A stretch of 64,000 bases of DNA, taken from assembly GCA_001931875.2 (NCBI GenBank), contig MSJH02000810.1, forward strand, positions 62,001 through 126,000. Reading direction: 5' to 3'. How positions within the stretch are numbered: the first letter of the stretch is position 1; every line of letters starts with the position of its first letter. Source of the DNA: Byssochlamys sp. IMV 00236. Its lineage: Eukaryota > Ascomycota > Eurotiomycetes > Eurotiales > Thermoascaceae. Positions 13,136 to 23,955 of the stretch are shown one piece after another. The notes below the pieces were generated by a model. That model was not told the origin of the DNA. It saw only the letters and a program-made list of their open reading frames with translations, and made no database searches. Made by a program: the position numbers and the translations under genes.

Positions 13136-13786
13136 ACCCCTATTTCAGTCAGGTGTTGAAGCTTTCCCTTTTATTATATTATACGAGTTCGTTTGTTGCG
13201 GGAATGGGCGATAGAAGGAAACGAGCTAGTTAGAAAAGGTAACTGTGTTTTGATTTCCGAACAAACTGCATGAGCGCACAGAGTGCCCTTTGACGATGCA
13301 TTTTCCGAAGCTACCTCGAGCTTATCGTGGAGTTTGATGGCGCCGGTCTCTTTTGAAGTTTTCATAATAATAACATTGACCTTGACATTTGTGGATCTCT
13401 GAGAGAAGTAAGGATCGGATATTCTGTATCTCTGAATAATAATTATCGCCCTCTCGTAAGACTTCAAACTAGCGTGGGAATATGTATCCTATCTCTTACG
13501 TACTAAGTATGAGTCCCTCGAAGTGGAATACACTGCCTAATCTAAATGGATAAACAGATCTGATAGGAAAATATGTCACTGTTTCCTCCTAATCATACAA
13601 GAGAGGAGGTATATATATACACATTTATCTAATCTTGCCTAAACCCAGCCATCATTTTCTCTCTCTTTCTCTTCGATGTCATCGTAGTGCTGGTTAAAGT
13701 CATTGCTGAACTCATATCTATATTATTAATATAACTGCTCATGAAGGAGGATAGCCATCTACAGCAGATAAAACGGCCAATGGCTA
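13136..13786. other. Intergenic region between convergent genes
   Basis: AT-rich sequence between sec66 (+) and the PPR-like gene (-). It contains only short open frames and probably both 3' ends. No RNA gene or repeat was recognised. Confidence 0.5.
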
Positions 13787-16399
13787 CTACAAGACCAGCG
13801 AGTCTCCAGTCAGAGGCGAACCGAGGTCGATTCCGGGAACATTCATCTCTGCTGCCGTGGCAGTAAGTTTGTCCTCAATCTTAGCAGGAGTAGAGTTGGG
13901 CTCTGCTCGGCTGATCACGACTCTGAGAAGGTCGGCCATGATCTCGAGTTGTAGCTGTTGCTTTTCCGTGGTCTCGAGCTGCTCGACATTGAGCCCTTGG
14001 GCTTGCAGGGCGGACATTTTGCGCTCACTCAGAATCTCAAGCAGTCTTCTGACATGTGCGATGTTTTCTTTACTGCGAGGAGTGTCGGAGAGTCTGCGGA
14101 GGCGACGTCTGGGTGTCCCTGTAGGTACACCGGCCATGCGGGCGACTTGCAGGACCAACATGTGAGCCGTATCGTCATCTGGGAAGAATCCAAAGGTGTC
14201 TCTCATCGAGTGCAGGGCGACAAGGGTGCCGTGGATATCTCTGGAGAGGCAGAAGCAGCGGGTGATTTGGTCATATAGATCTTTAGAGAATTCTTCCCTA
14301 GCGACTTTCTGCCAGTGTGGCGTGAGCTGCGCGTACCAACGCATCATCTCGGCGTAGAGACCCTTGGCGGACGGAAAACCCGTGTTCGGATCCTTGAAAC
14401 GGTCATACTGAAGCTTTGCGCAGTCCCAGAGACAAGCAAATGTCTCAAGGTCGGGCTTCACGTGAGTAGACATTTCCTTGTATTTGATCCACAAGGTGCG
14501 AATATCCTGCCGGCGCAGCTCATCATAGAGGAGATGGTTCATGAAGTAGGAGTTCGGGCGAATCCGAGCGTCGGAGAGACATTTTGTCAGGTACTTGACC
14601 ATGTCCTCCTCTCCGCGACGGGTATAATGAAGGAGCAGCAAGCAAAACGTCTCGATAGTCGCCGGAGGGACTGTTCTCCGCATAAAGCGGGGAATACGAG
14701 CTGTCTCCGATCCTTGATACACAGACGGTTTTGAGGAGTCATGGGATGACTTCTCTGGATATGTTCGAGCCCAGACCGTATCGATCCGTCGCTGAATCAT
14801 GGCCCATCCTAGCCTCTCGGCATTGTCTCTTGCGTTGGCATTTCCTTCACGAAGCCACGCCCCGATTATACCATTCAAATGCTTCGGATCTGGCCTGACA
14901 CCGCGCTCGTACATTAGTTCAACGACTAACGCAGCGGAGTCGACTTCTCCCATCCCAATAAGCTTCTTCATCCAACTACCATAGAAGAATCTATTTTGAA
15001 AAGCACGCGGTAATATCGTCAGCGCCGAGAGCGACACCTTGTTGACTTCCTGTTCACTTATACTGGAGGCATGGAGATTGCCCACGAGACCAACTGCGGC
15101 CTTGTATAGCGCCGTGGAATCATTATCAGGATATCGGCCAGTGACCATCATATCTTTGAAGACAGCAAGCGCGAGATCAAGCCGGTTAGACTTAAGAAAG
15201 CTCACACTGATAGTATCGTAGTCTTCCATGGTCATATCGGAACCAAGGAAGGTCTTTAGCTGCAAATAAAGTGCCCATGCCTTGACTGCCGCTGCCTCGC
15301 CGGGCTGCCTACCCCAGGCGTCTATAACGGGAATGAGGATACGAGGTTGACGAGATCTGTCGTTTGCGAGAAAAGCCAGAGCCATATCCTGCGCTTTTTG
15401 AGGATCATCTTGTGCTGACAGCAGACGTACCCCGAGCGTCCAATAACTCTCTAAAGCTTCCCTTCCTTGACCGATGCCCGTTTGGTGTGCACGCCACAGC
15501 TCCAACGCCTCGTCTGTCTTTCCAGATTCATGTAACGATTCGATATAGACTAGCATCTGTTGCGCAGTAGGCGTCCGTCCTGCAGATGCCATATCTTCGA
15601 CCAGTGACCGTAGGCGTTGCACGCGGGTAGTGTTTGCGGTTTCACTCAGGGATTGTGAGTCCCATAACGCAGCCACTGTCTGTTCTGGCATCGAAGCCAA
15701 GAAAGACGGTATAGTCTGCTTGCACCGTCGATACCATTTCCAAAGTTCGTCTCGTTTGCGGGTATCGTCCAAGTTGTCTTTGGAAAGGCCCTTCAGAGAT
15801 TCGTAAAATCGGGAAACATAGGGGTGGTGTCCCCCGTCAAGTGGAGTCCCGCGCGATTCTTTGGAAGGTAAGCGCTGCTGCTGCTCGATCGGTTTCGTTG
15901 GATCCCAGTCTTCCTCTTCCTCTTTCGCTAATCCCTCAAACTCCTCCTTGAGCATTGCATCCAGCTCTTCGTCAAATACTTCTGCAAGACCAGCTTTCGA
16001 TTCATGTTGACCTTGGCCCTTCTGAGCTTCATACTCTCGAAGAGCTTTGAGCGCGATAACCCTATCCTTCTCCGGCAGTTCTTTCATGAAATCGCTGTTG
16101 GGGCCATATGGACCTTCTTCGAGCGCCTGCAGTTCCTGCTCAAGTTTCGAGAGCTCACTCTCCACTTCTTGCGTTTCAGCACTCTCCTCAGCTTCTGGAT
16201 TTACCTCCACCTTGTGCTTGCTACCCCGTGTGTCCTGTTCGAAGAAGCGGACCTTGTCCTTGGAATCGCCATTTCGAACGAAGCGCGACGCTGCGGCGGA
16301 GAAGGTCCGCCGCGGAGAAGGACGATTCGATGATATTAACAAGCTCCTGGGAATGGCATGCTGAGACCACCGAGCTCCCTGAATAGCCTGACGGAGCAT
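13787..16399 (-). CDS. Mitochondrial pentatricopeptide-repeat-like protein
   Basis: A single-exon gene of 870 residues. The first 40 residues are rich in Arg, Ser and Ala with no acids (ATG then LRQAIQGARWSQHAIPRS), typical of a mitochondrial targeting sequence. An acidic coiled region follows (about 70-180), then a long alpha-helical array with PPR-like units, for example ALELWRAHQTG, LALAVFKDMMVTGRYP and LVVELMYERGVRPDPKHLNG. Such proteins in fungal mitochondria act in RNA processing, translation or complex assembly; CIA84, a complex I assembly factor, is one family with this build, but I cannot tell whether this is its orthologue. The gene is divergent from orc3 with 245 bp between the start codons. 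Confidence in a mitochondrial PPR-like protein is good; the specific role is unknown. Confidence 0.8.
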   Translation of the reverse strand: MLRQAIQGARWSQHAIPRSLLISSNRPSPRRTFSAAASRFVRNGDSKDKVRFFEQDTRGSKHKVEVNPEAEESAETQEVESELSKLEQELQALEEGPYGPNSDFMKELPEKDRVIALKALREYEAQKGQGQHESKAGLAEVFDEELDAMLKEEFEGLAKEEEEDWDPTKPIEQQQRLPSKESRGTPLDGGHHPYVSRFYESLKGLSKDNLDDTRKRDELWKWYRRCKQTIPSFLASMPEQTVAALWDSQSLSETANTTRVQRLRSLVEDMASAGRTPTAQQMLVYIESLHESGKTDEALELWRAHQTGIGQGREALESYWTLGVRLLSAQDDPQKAQDMALAFLANDRSRQPRILIPVIDAWGRQPGEAAAVKAWALYLQLKTFLGSDMTMEDYDTISVSFLKSNRLDLALAVFKDMMVTGRYPDNDSTALYKAAVGLVGNLHASSISEQEVNKVSLSALTILPRAFQNRFFYGSWMKKLIGMGEVDSAALVVELMYERGVRPDPKHLNGIIGAWLREGNANARDNAERLGWAMIQRRIDTVWARTYPEKSSHDSSKPSVYQGSETARIPRFMRRTVPPATIETFCLLLLHYTRRGEEDMVKYLTKCLSDARIRPNSYFMNHLLYDELRRQDIRTLWIKYKEMSTHVKPDLETFACLWDCAKLQYDRFKDPNTGFPSAKGLYAEMMRWYAQLTPHWQKVAREEFSKDLYDQITRCFCLSRDIHGTLVALHSMRDTFGFFPDDDTAHMLVLQVARMAGVPTGTPRRRLRRLSDTPRSKENIAHVRRLLEILSERKMSALQAQGLNVEQLETTEKQQLQLEIMADLLRVVISRAEPNSTPAKIEDKLTATAAEMNVPGIDLGSPLTGDSLVL

Positions 16400-16644
16400 G
16401 AAGTAGAAACCCTCTCAAGTCATCAGTAAGAATGCTGTCGAGTAGAGAGAGAAACCGTAAGCAAGGAAAGCCTTCAAGATAATTTTCACAGTCCGTCCCG
16501 ATAAAGCGTCGGAGTCGTGGCGAGAACGATGAATGTATCCCTTTTGGGTTTAGCGAAGCGCGACGCGGTTGCTCCACTCGGAGATGCCAGTAAAGCAGAA
16601 TCAAGGATCGCAGACAGGAGAAGAGATCACATCAAACTGCAGTG

Positions 16645-19094
16645 ATGGATGTCGAGTTTCATGAGACTGTAGCTTTTGGGACGGCTAGGGAGAATTCCAG
16701 TCAGGTACTGTCAAATCACTCCATGCTAAAGAAGGCAAATTAACGAATCAAAGGGGGTGTACGTCTACAAACCTGCAAAAACAGCAGATGCTTCCGAGGA
16801 GCGTTCATCGAAAAGACGTAAGGTCTCCAAAGAGAACCATGTTCAAGAAAATGGACAACTCCCCTTTGTGCCTCTCCTCAATGGGATGGAGTCTGCCCAT
16901 CTTGTACAATTGAGATATAGCACTTTCCAGCAGGTCTGGTTGCGGCAGGAAGAGGAAATTAAGGTCAGTAGAGCATAGCCCGGTTTATAGGGTCGTGTCG
17001 TAATCTAACGGTCAATCAGACGGTCCTTGAAGAACTTGACACTCACATCTTACACGATATGTCATCTTTCATTGCGGATTCTACTTCCGGGACGTGAGTC
17101 GCCTTACCTTTCATGTCTACAAGCTGATGCTGAATTACTCAGAACCCACAGTCATATACCGACCGCACTGATTAATATTGGATCCAGTGTCGCTTCATTT
17201 GGCAGACTCTTGGACAGGATCCATGACCGACTGCTGACCAGTAAGGAAGGCGGCGTCGTGGTGTTAGAGTCGGAAGACGCACCGAACTTGAAGACCGCTC
17301 TGAAAACCATCATAAGAGCAGGTGTCTCAATTTTCGAAGGCAATGAGGGTTATCAAGAGCTTTCTACTCAAACTGGCGTATGTATAAGTTTGTGTCGGCG
17401 AATGCAGTTGTACTGACCTCCCATCTAGGGACCGCGACTCCTGAGTTACGACCTCGAGGTTCTGCACGGGTGTGTAAAGAAACATGGAGTCCGAAGGCTT
17501 GCAGTCGCCTTTCGTGACAGCGAAGCATTCGACCCGAAGCTATTATCAGATCTCTTATCTTTGCTAAGGTATCACTGACAGCGTGCTTCACTCGTTCAAA
17601 ACTAACAGATTTCAGTTCGTGGCTGGACCGAATACCGTTTGTTTTGCTCTTTGGGGTCTCAACATCTTTCGAGTTATTCGAAGAGAGACTTCCTCGATCG
17701 ACCGTATCCTTACTACAGGGCAAGCATTTCGAAATCGGGGGCGTCGGGGATTCCATTCAGCGTCTATACAAGTCACTGCAGACGAGCAAAAACAACAGAT
17801 TGTGGCTGGGTCCGCAAATTAGCAAAGTACTACTGGAAAGATCAGGAAATTATTTTCAAAGCCTCGAGACCTTTGGTCGTATGGTGAAGGTATGATATCT
17901 TGCAAACGTCAAATGCTGTTTGCTGACTGTTTGATGTATTTAGTACGCATGCATGTCACATTTCTTCGCAAATCCCTTGTCAGTCCTTCTCGCAGAAGAT
18001 GTAGAAGACGTCTCTCCGGCAGTGCAGCAGAGCGAATTTTGCCAGTCTATCAGGAATCTACCATCTTTCCGCAAGTATGTAACACGGTGCGGTTGAGTGT
18101 CTATTTAACTAACATATGTAGGTTGTGTGAAGATTTTCTGGACAATGGCCACACCATCCATGTACGCAACTTGCTCAATGACGATACATTCCTCTTCGAG
18201 GAGGCCAAACGAGCTCTGCAAACGAACCAAGAACAGATGCGGGAGCTGTTCCAATCGGTTAGAGCCGCCGCTTCTATTAACGGGTTCTTAAAAGTCTCCC
18301 AAGAAGTTAGTACTGTGCATCTAGCTGTTCTTGCTCTTGCTGGAGAACTGCGAGATTCCTTGGCTATCGAGCAGATGTTATCAGCCACCAGGGAACAAGA
18401 TTCTGTCGGTCTACAGGAACTTCTCGAAACGCTAAAACCTTTGCTGGACAACGCCTCCGGCCTTCAGAAGATCATTGAAGATCTCGAGACATGCGTGGAG
18501 TCAAATAAAGACGCAGGAACTCTCAAAAGCGGTTATAGTAGCAGCCGATCCGTCACGACAACCGTCGTCAAGCAACAAGTCAAACTCAGAAAGTCCCAAG
18601 CAAAGCTGTCAAAGGAGGATTCTGAATACACCGCCCTCATCGATCGTTTCTGCACGGAGCTGAAAGCTCATTTTGATCGGACTTTGATCAAGCCGCAGGA
18701 CTTGTTCCTGCATGAAGTCTTTCTCTTCGACTTGAAAAATCCCCTGAAAGACACGTTCGCCCCAAGAACCCGCTTCGCGATCGAAAGAGTGCTTTCTAGT
18801 CCTTTCGACTATCTACTGTCATCATCTACCAGTCCAGACGGCAATCCATCGGCGATGCAACCAATTACTGCGACACTATATCAGCTGTATCTCGAGTCTG
18901 GAGACCTGGTGAATGTGTACGATCTTTGGCATGCTTTCTGCGGCACTATTGGTGGTGAAGGCGACGACTTTGACGAGCGTATGGCGCTCACATTGTTCTA
19001 TCGTGCTTTGTCGGAATTGAAACTATTAGGAATGGTCAAGAGCAGTCGCAAAAAGGTCGATCACGTGGCGAAAACAGCATGGAAGGGACTGTAA
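16645..19094 (+). CDS. orc3: Origin recognition complex subunit 3 (Orc3)
   Basis: Eight exons (16645-16704, 16754-16963, 17020-17093, 17143-17377, 17429-17568, 17616-17889, 17944-18074, 18122-19094) with introns of 47-56 bp give 698 residues. The N-terminus has a basic patch (SSKRRKVSKEN). The central part matches Orc3: IPTALINIGSSVASF, then LLSYDLEVLHGC, WLDRIPFVLLFGVSTSFE and FHE-like helices ending in LAEDVEDVSP. The last 120 residues form the expected winged-helix end (ITATLYQLYLESGDLVNVYDL and ELKLLGMVKSSRKKVDHVAK). Orc3 is the catalytically inert AAA+-like subunit that pairs with Orc2 in the complex that marks replication origins and loads MCM helicase in the nucleus. The multi-exon model is in frame throughout. 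Confidence 0.9.
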
Positions 19095-19227
19095 GATATA
19101 GTCTGTTTGGCCTTGCTCCTACAGGTTAATATTAGGCTTTTCGTTGCCTAATGAATTGTTAAATCTATAATATCCTTCAAAGGGTATAGAACAATTGGAA
19201 AAGTTGATACGGAGACCTAATGCGTAA

Positions 19228-20436
19228 CTAGTTCTCCGTTGGGTGAATAATATTATCATTTCCAAGTGGCCGTCCTCCTTCGCTAAAGACCATTGCTTCT
19301 CTTCTGCGTCTTCTCAGAGCCCGTTCTTCCTCGCTTTCTTCGCGAAGTCTCCGTCCGGACAGGCCTCTCGGACCAGCCGTATCATCACCTCCTACCATCC
19401 AAACATCACTGTCCCTATCGTAATCATCATGATCATTTTCTTCCATCATGCTTCCCATGAGGCCGTATTTCCGCAGCTGTTTAACTCCATCCGGGTGCGA
19501 AGCAAGAGTGTTTATGATAGAGCACATAAACGTATCGTCGCCCCACCAGGACTTGCAGAGCAAAACAACATCCTGCCTCCTGGCTTCATCCGCAACTGCG
19601 CAAGGGAATGGATACTTCGAGAGCCAACGGCTCACGATCCCCGCTTGCAGAGCACCTTGGATGTTCTCGGGCAACACGATATTGAGTGTACTGAGTGCTT
19701 TTCTTTCACCGGGAGGCCTCGTCTTCGGTAGAATGGGTGATATTGTGGTGCCGGTTTCTTCGACGTGTTCTTCGAGGAAGTTGCAGAGACAGTCAATCAG
19801 GGCGGTATATGTCGGGAGATCCTTGAGTCGACTAGATACGGTTGTTCGGGAGACTGTAAAGACGCATGATGAGTACAAATTATCAGACGGCCTCGAGTTC
19901 AAGTGAGCTGGACTTACGTGCTCTATTAGATACAAGAAAATGTAGAGCCGTGAGAGCTTTCTCTCGTCGTTCCTTATCCTTGCTGACCAGGTCTTTCAGG
20001 AGCAGGTCTCGCGTGGAACCTTTCGTCGACCTCTCCGCGACAATGCGCAGTGCTCTGCAAAGTTGTAAGTATACAATTAAATCCATATAGGGTATAGAGA
20101 AATTCGTACGCCGCTCGAAGATCGAAACTCGTGCTTTCGGAAAGTTTCAGAAGCGTCTCTAGTTTCAGCGCTGCGGCTAAATCAATATAGAGAACAATAA
20201 CTCAAACAGACCACTATCCTTACCGTCTTCCGTTCCCTCACTTAACATGCGATCCTCATTATCATTGTGTTTGATTTCAGTCAGATCGCGCACGCGCCGC
20301 AGCTCGAGGGTAATGCCCCGAACTGCAAAGAACAGGGAGACACCTATGGGACATTAGCTGGGTAAGATTTAGTTCCAGAGTCACTAGCCTTACCAAGACA
20401 TAGCCATAGGATCCGGTCGTTAAATTGCGATGTCAT
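19228..20436 (-). CDS. Unrecognised membrane-anchored helical (armadillo-like) protein
   Basis: Five exons (20436-20394, 20343-20224, 20176-20110, 20054-19918, 19853-19228) with short GT-AG introns give exactly 331 codons. Residues 9-25 (ILWLCLGVSLFFAVRG) form an N-terminal membrane segment, so the protein is probably anchored in a membrane with the rest in the cytosol. The body looks like stacked helices of the armadillo/HEAT kind (KLETLLKLSES.., LRAAALRIVAERS, KALTALHFLVSNRA, ALIDCLCNFLEEHV). The end is acidic and then strongly basic (EERALRRRRREAMV). I do not recognise the family. It lies head-to-head with nop14 across 325 bp and tail-to-tail with orc3, 133 bp apart. The gene model is well supported by frame continuity; the function is unknown. 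Confidence 0.75.
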
Positions 20437-20761
20437 CGCTTTAACTGAATAGCAGTGTGGCTGGACATGCTTGAGCAGGTGTGAAAGCTTGAAGCTTCCC
20501 TTACGTTGCGGAGATGAGGAACGCCTGATCCGGAGCTAAGCAAGTTAACCCCGTTAGTGAGGCAGCCTGAATCGCTAAGGCAGAAAGAGACTTGGCGGCT
20601 TCCTCCGCCTTCCGCCGCGGAACCAGAAATGCTTGGCGGGATCCCGGATAAACTATTCCCCCAGATAGTCCGAATCGCGAAGGCGGTGAGCCTACGCTTT
20701 GGAAAATTCCCAAAAAATCTCCGTCTCTATCGCTCAGCGCCTATGCACATCAGCTGTCGCC
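20437..20761. promoter_or_regulatory. Shared divergent promoter region
   Basis: These 325 bp separate the start codons of the unnamed membrane protein (-) and nop14 (+), so both promoters must lie here or overlap the genes. No well-known motif stands out to me. Confidence 0.5.
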
Positions 20762-23544
20762 ATGCCGCCGTCGCAGCTGAAGCAGTTGAAGACGTCTCTC
20801 CGTGAGACCGGTATTCTGGGACCCCAGCAGTCGAAAAAGAAGAAGCGCCAAAATGCAAAATCTGGTGCAGCAGCCCAGAACCGACTTCAGCGCAATGCGG
20901 CCCTCCAAGGAATCAGAGAACGGTTCAACCCATTCGAGATAAAGGCTCCAGTAAAATCGGTCAAGTTCGATGTCACAACTAGAGATGCAGTCTCGAAAGG
21001 TGCTGGTGGTGCGGGATATGTCAGACCCGGTGTCACCAAGTCATTGGGTGAGGAGAGGGTAAGTTTGGCCCGAGTGATCATGCCGACCAGAAGAATGCTC
21101 ACAAGCCCTTTAACCAGAGACGAGAGACATTGCTTCGGGATCTCCACTCGAAGAACAGAGTCGGTGGTATTATGGACCGTCGTTTTGGTGAAAACGACCC
21201 GACTATGACCCCGGAACAAAGGGCGGCGGAACGGTTCGCCAGAGAGAATGAGAGGAAATTCAGAAAGGAATCTCTGTTCAACCTTGAAGATGACGAGGAC
21301 GAGGAGATTCAACTCACACACGGAGGGCAGTCTCTATCGTTTGATCAGGATGGGATGGCAGACGACTTTCAGGAAACAGATATCATGGGTCTGGACGACG
21401 ATGCTTCGGATAGCGAAAAGTCAAGGAAACGCCGACGGGTTGTCGATGGAGAAGAGGATGAGATGGATGGCCTCGCAGATGAAGACGAGGAAGAACAACC
21501 GGAACGGAAGAAGTCGAAACAGGAAGTAATGAAGGAAGTCATTGCCAAGTCAAAGTTCTACAAATACGAGCGTCAAAAGGCAAAGGAAGACGATGATGAA
21601 TTACGAGAACAGCTCGACAAGGGCCTTCCTGACCTGTTCGAAATGCTGAGAGGAACCGCTCCAAAGCCCAAGCCAGAACCTCCGAAGGAGGACACAGCGG
21701 CGATGAATCCTGACCGCGCTGCTCTATTGAACGCAAAGGACGAAGAGGAAGCCAACCGCGAATATGATCAACGGTTGAAACAGTTGACATTCGACAAGCG
21801 CTCCCAGCCGGCTGACCGCACTAAAACGGAGGAGGAGAAGGCCGAGGAAGAAGCGCGACGATTGAAGGAACTTGAGGAAGAGCGCCTTCGCAGAATGCGC
21901 GGCTCGGAAGAGAGTGAATCAGAAGATGAAGAAGAGGATGTCAACGAGTCGGGAGACGAATCTATACCAGACGATGCGAAAACTTTCGGTCTCGTCCAAC
22001 CAGCCACGGATGTCAACGGCGCCCCTGAGCTTGGCGTGGAAGACGAGGATGACTTTGTTATTGACGAGGACCTGGTGGAAACAGATTCCAATGCTAGCCT
22101 TTCGTTCATCGAAAGCGACGAGGACGAGTCTCCAGGCGAATCGGAGGATGATGAAGAAGAAGATGAGATGATCAACGGCCTCACTCTTCCTGCTGAAGAC
22201 ACGGCGAAGGCAACTTCAGCGGGCGGTTCACAAGCGGCAAATGAAGGTGCAGCTTATACCTATCCATGCCCCGAAAACCACCAACAGTTTCTGGAAATTC
22301 TCAAGGATGTTCCCGTTCAGGAATTGCCCACTGTTGTTCAGAGGATTCGAGCACTGCATCATCATCGACTTCACCCCGACAACAAGTCTAAGCTCAGCCG
22401 GTTCGCGGCGATACTGGTCGAACATGTTGCATACTTGGCCGACCAGCCGGACCATCCACCTTTTGCTATCCTTGAAAACATCCTTCGACACGTTCATTCT
22501 CTAGCAAAGAGTCATCCTGAGAGCGTGGCTAAGGCTTTCCGAGCGCATCTACGTACGATTACAGCAGACCGTCCCTTGAAACTTACCCCTGGAGATCTCG
22601 TTATCCTCACCGGTGTCTCGACTGTCTTTCCTACGTCAGACCACTTCCATGCCGTTTCCACGCCTTCCAATCTGGTTCTTGCGCGCTACCTCGGGCAGGG
22701 TAGCATTAATGATCTGGCTGACCTGGCGACGGGCGCGTACGCGGCGAGCTTGGTTCTGCAGTACCAAGACCTTTCAAAGCGGTACATCCCAGAGTTTGTG
22801 AATTATGCATTGAATGCTCTCTGCGTATTGAGTCCCACGGACCCAAAAACCAGTTTGGGTTTCTTCCCATCCAGACAGCCTCCTCAGTCTTTACGACTTA
22901 TCCCGAAGAAGACAATTGAGACCAGAAAGCTTGAGTTCTGGGATATTGTCGAGGCCCACCATTCTGGAAACGCTGCAGAGGAACTCAAACTTAGTCTCAT
23001 GTCAACATTTATTTCTCTCTTGGACATCGCAGCAGACATGTGGACAGACCGGTCAGCTTTCCGTGAGATATTCGAGCAAGTTCAACGCGTGCTGGAGCAT
23101 GTTCAGAAGTCCTGCTCAAACAAGGTTTCCGTGGCCATGCAAGATCGCGTGCAGAGCCTTATTGACAAGCTGGGCAATCTCATCTCTCAAGCTACCTTGA
23201 AGCGCCGACCTCTGCTGTTGCATAACCACCGTCCTCTGGCCATCAAGACCTCCATACCGAAGTTCGAAGAGAACTTCAACCCGGATCGCCACTACGATCC
23301 AGACAGAGAACGGGCCGAATCCAACAGACTGAAAGCGGAGTACAAGCGGGAGAAGAAGGGTGCTATGCGCGAGTTGCGGAAGGACGCAAACTTCATCGCA
23401 CGGGAACAGTTGCGCGAAAAGAAGGAGCGCGACGCGGCATACGAAAAGAAGTACAGAAGGCTTATTGCGGAGATCCAAGGCGAGGAAGGAAAAGAAGCCA
23501 AGGCCTACGAGAGGGAAAAGAAGCTCAGACAGGGGAAGAAATGA
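20762..23544 (+). CDS. nop14: Nucleolar complex protein Nop14 (U3 snoRNP/90S pre-ribosome)
   Basis: Two exons (20762-21058, 21118-23544; 59-bp intron) give 907 residues. The N-terminus is MPPSQLKQLKTSLRETG, followed by RFNPFEIK and the strongly conserved NRVGGIMDRRFGENDPTMT segment of Nop14. The middle has several acidic runs (DDEDEE, EEDEDE, DESESED-like), the C-terminal half is helical, and the final 80 residues are highly basic with FEENFNPDRHYDPDRERAE, another Nop14 hallmark. Nop14 joins the small-subunit processome in the nucleolus and is needed for 18S rRNA maturation and 40S export, together with Emg1 and Noc4. The start is the first ATG and the intron position keeps the GEERRRETLLRD frame. 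Confidence 0.95.
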
Positions 23545-23674
23545 AGTGTTTCCTTTTAGTCATTTCATACCCACGGCTGCTGCTGCTGCTGCTAATAAGC
23601 GGAAGGATCATAGATTTATACTGTACATATGTGTACGTACATTGTATGTACAGGTTATCAAAGTTATGTTTTGT

Positions 23675-23721
23675 GGGGGGGGGGGGGGGGGNNNNNNNNN
23701 NNNNNNNNNNNGGGGGGGGGG
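23675..23721. other. Assembly gap inside a poly-G run
   Basis: Seventeen G residues (23675-23691) lead into twenty N (23692-23711) and then ten more G (23712-23721). The fixed length of 20 suggests a placeholder for an unresolved homopolymer or unknown insert. It lies 130 bp downstream of nop14, between two convergent genes. Confidence 0.95.
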
Positions 23722-23955
23722 TTGTTTATTTTTAAATCATCATCATCATCATGGAATCACGTCTATTATCCATGAAGTCGGGATTTACAAAAAAGAAAAA
23801 GGGAACACTTGGTAATCTTTCTAACTATCTCAAGAATCTCTTTCAAGAAAAGTCCAATAAAATATGAACTATCTACCAATAGCGAACGTATATACCATAT
23901 ATCGATCATAATCATTACTTACATATCCATTGAAACCGAGAACCCCCTTAAAACC

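Noticed and set aside
21768..22202. Ser-rich minus-strand frame
   Set aside because: Complement of the acidic Glu/Asp codons of nop14.
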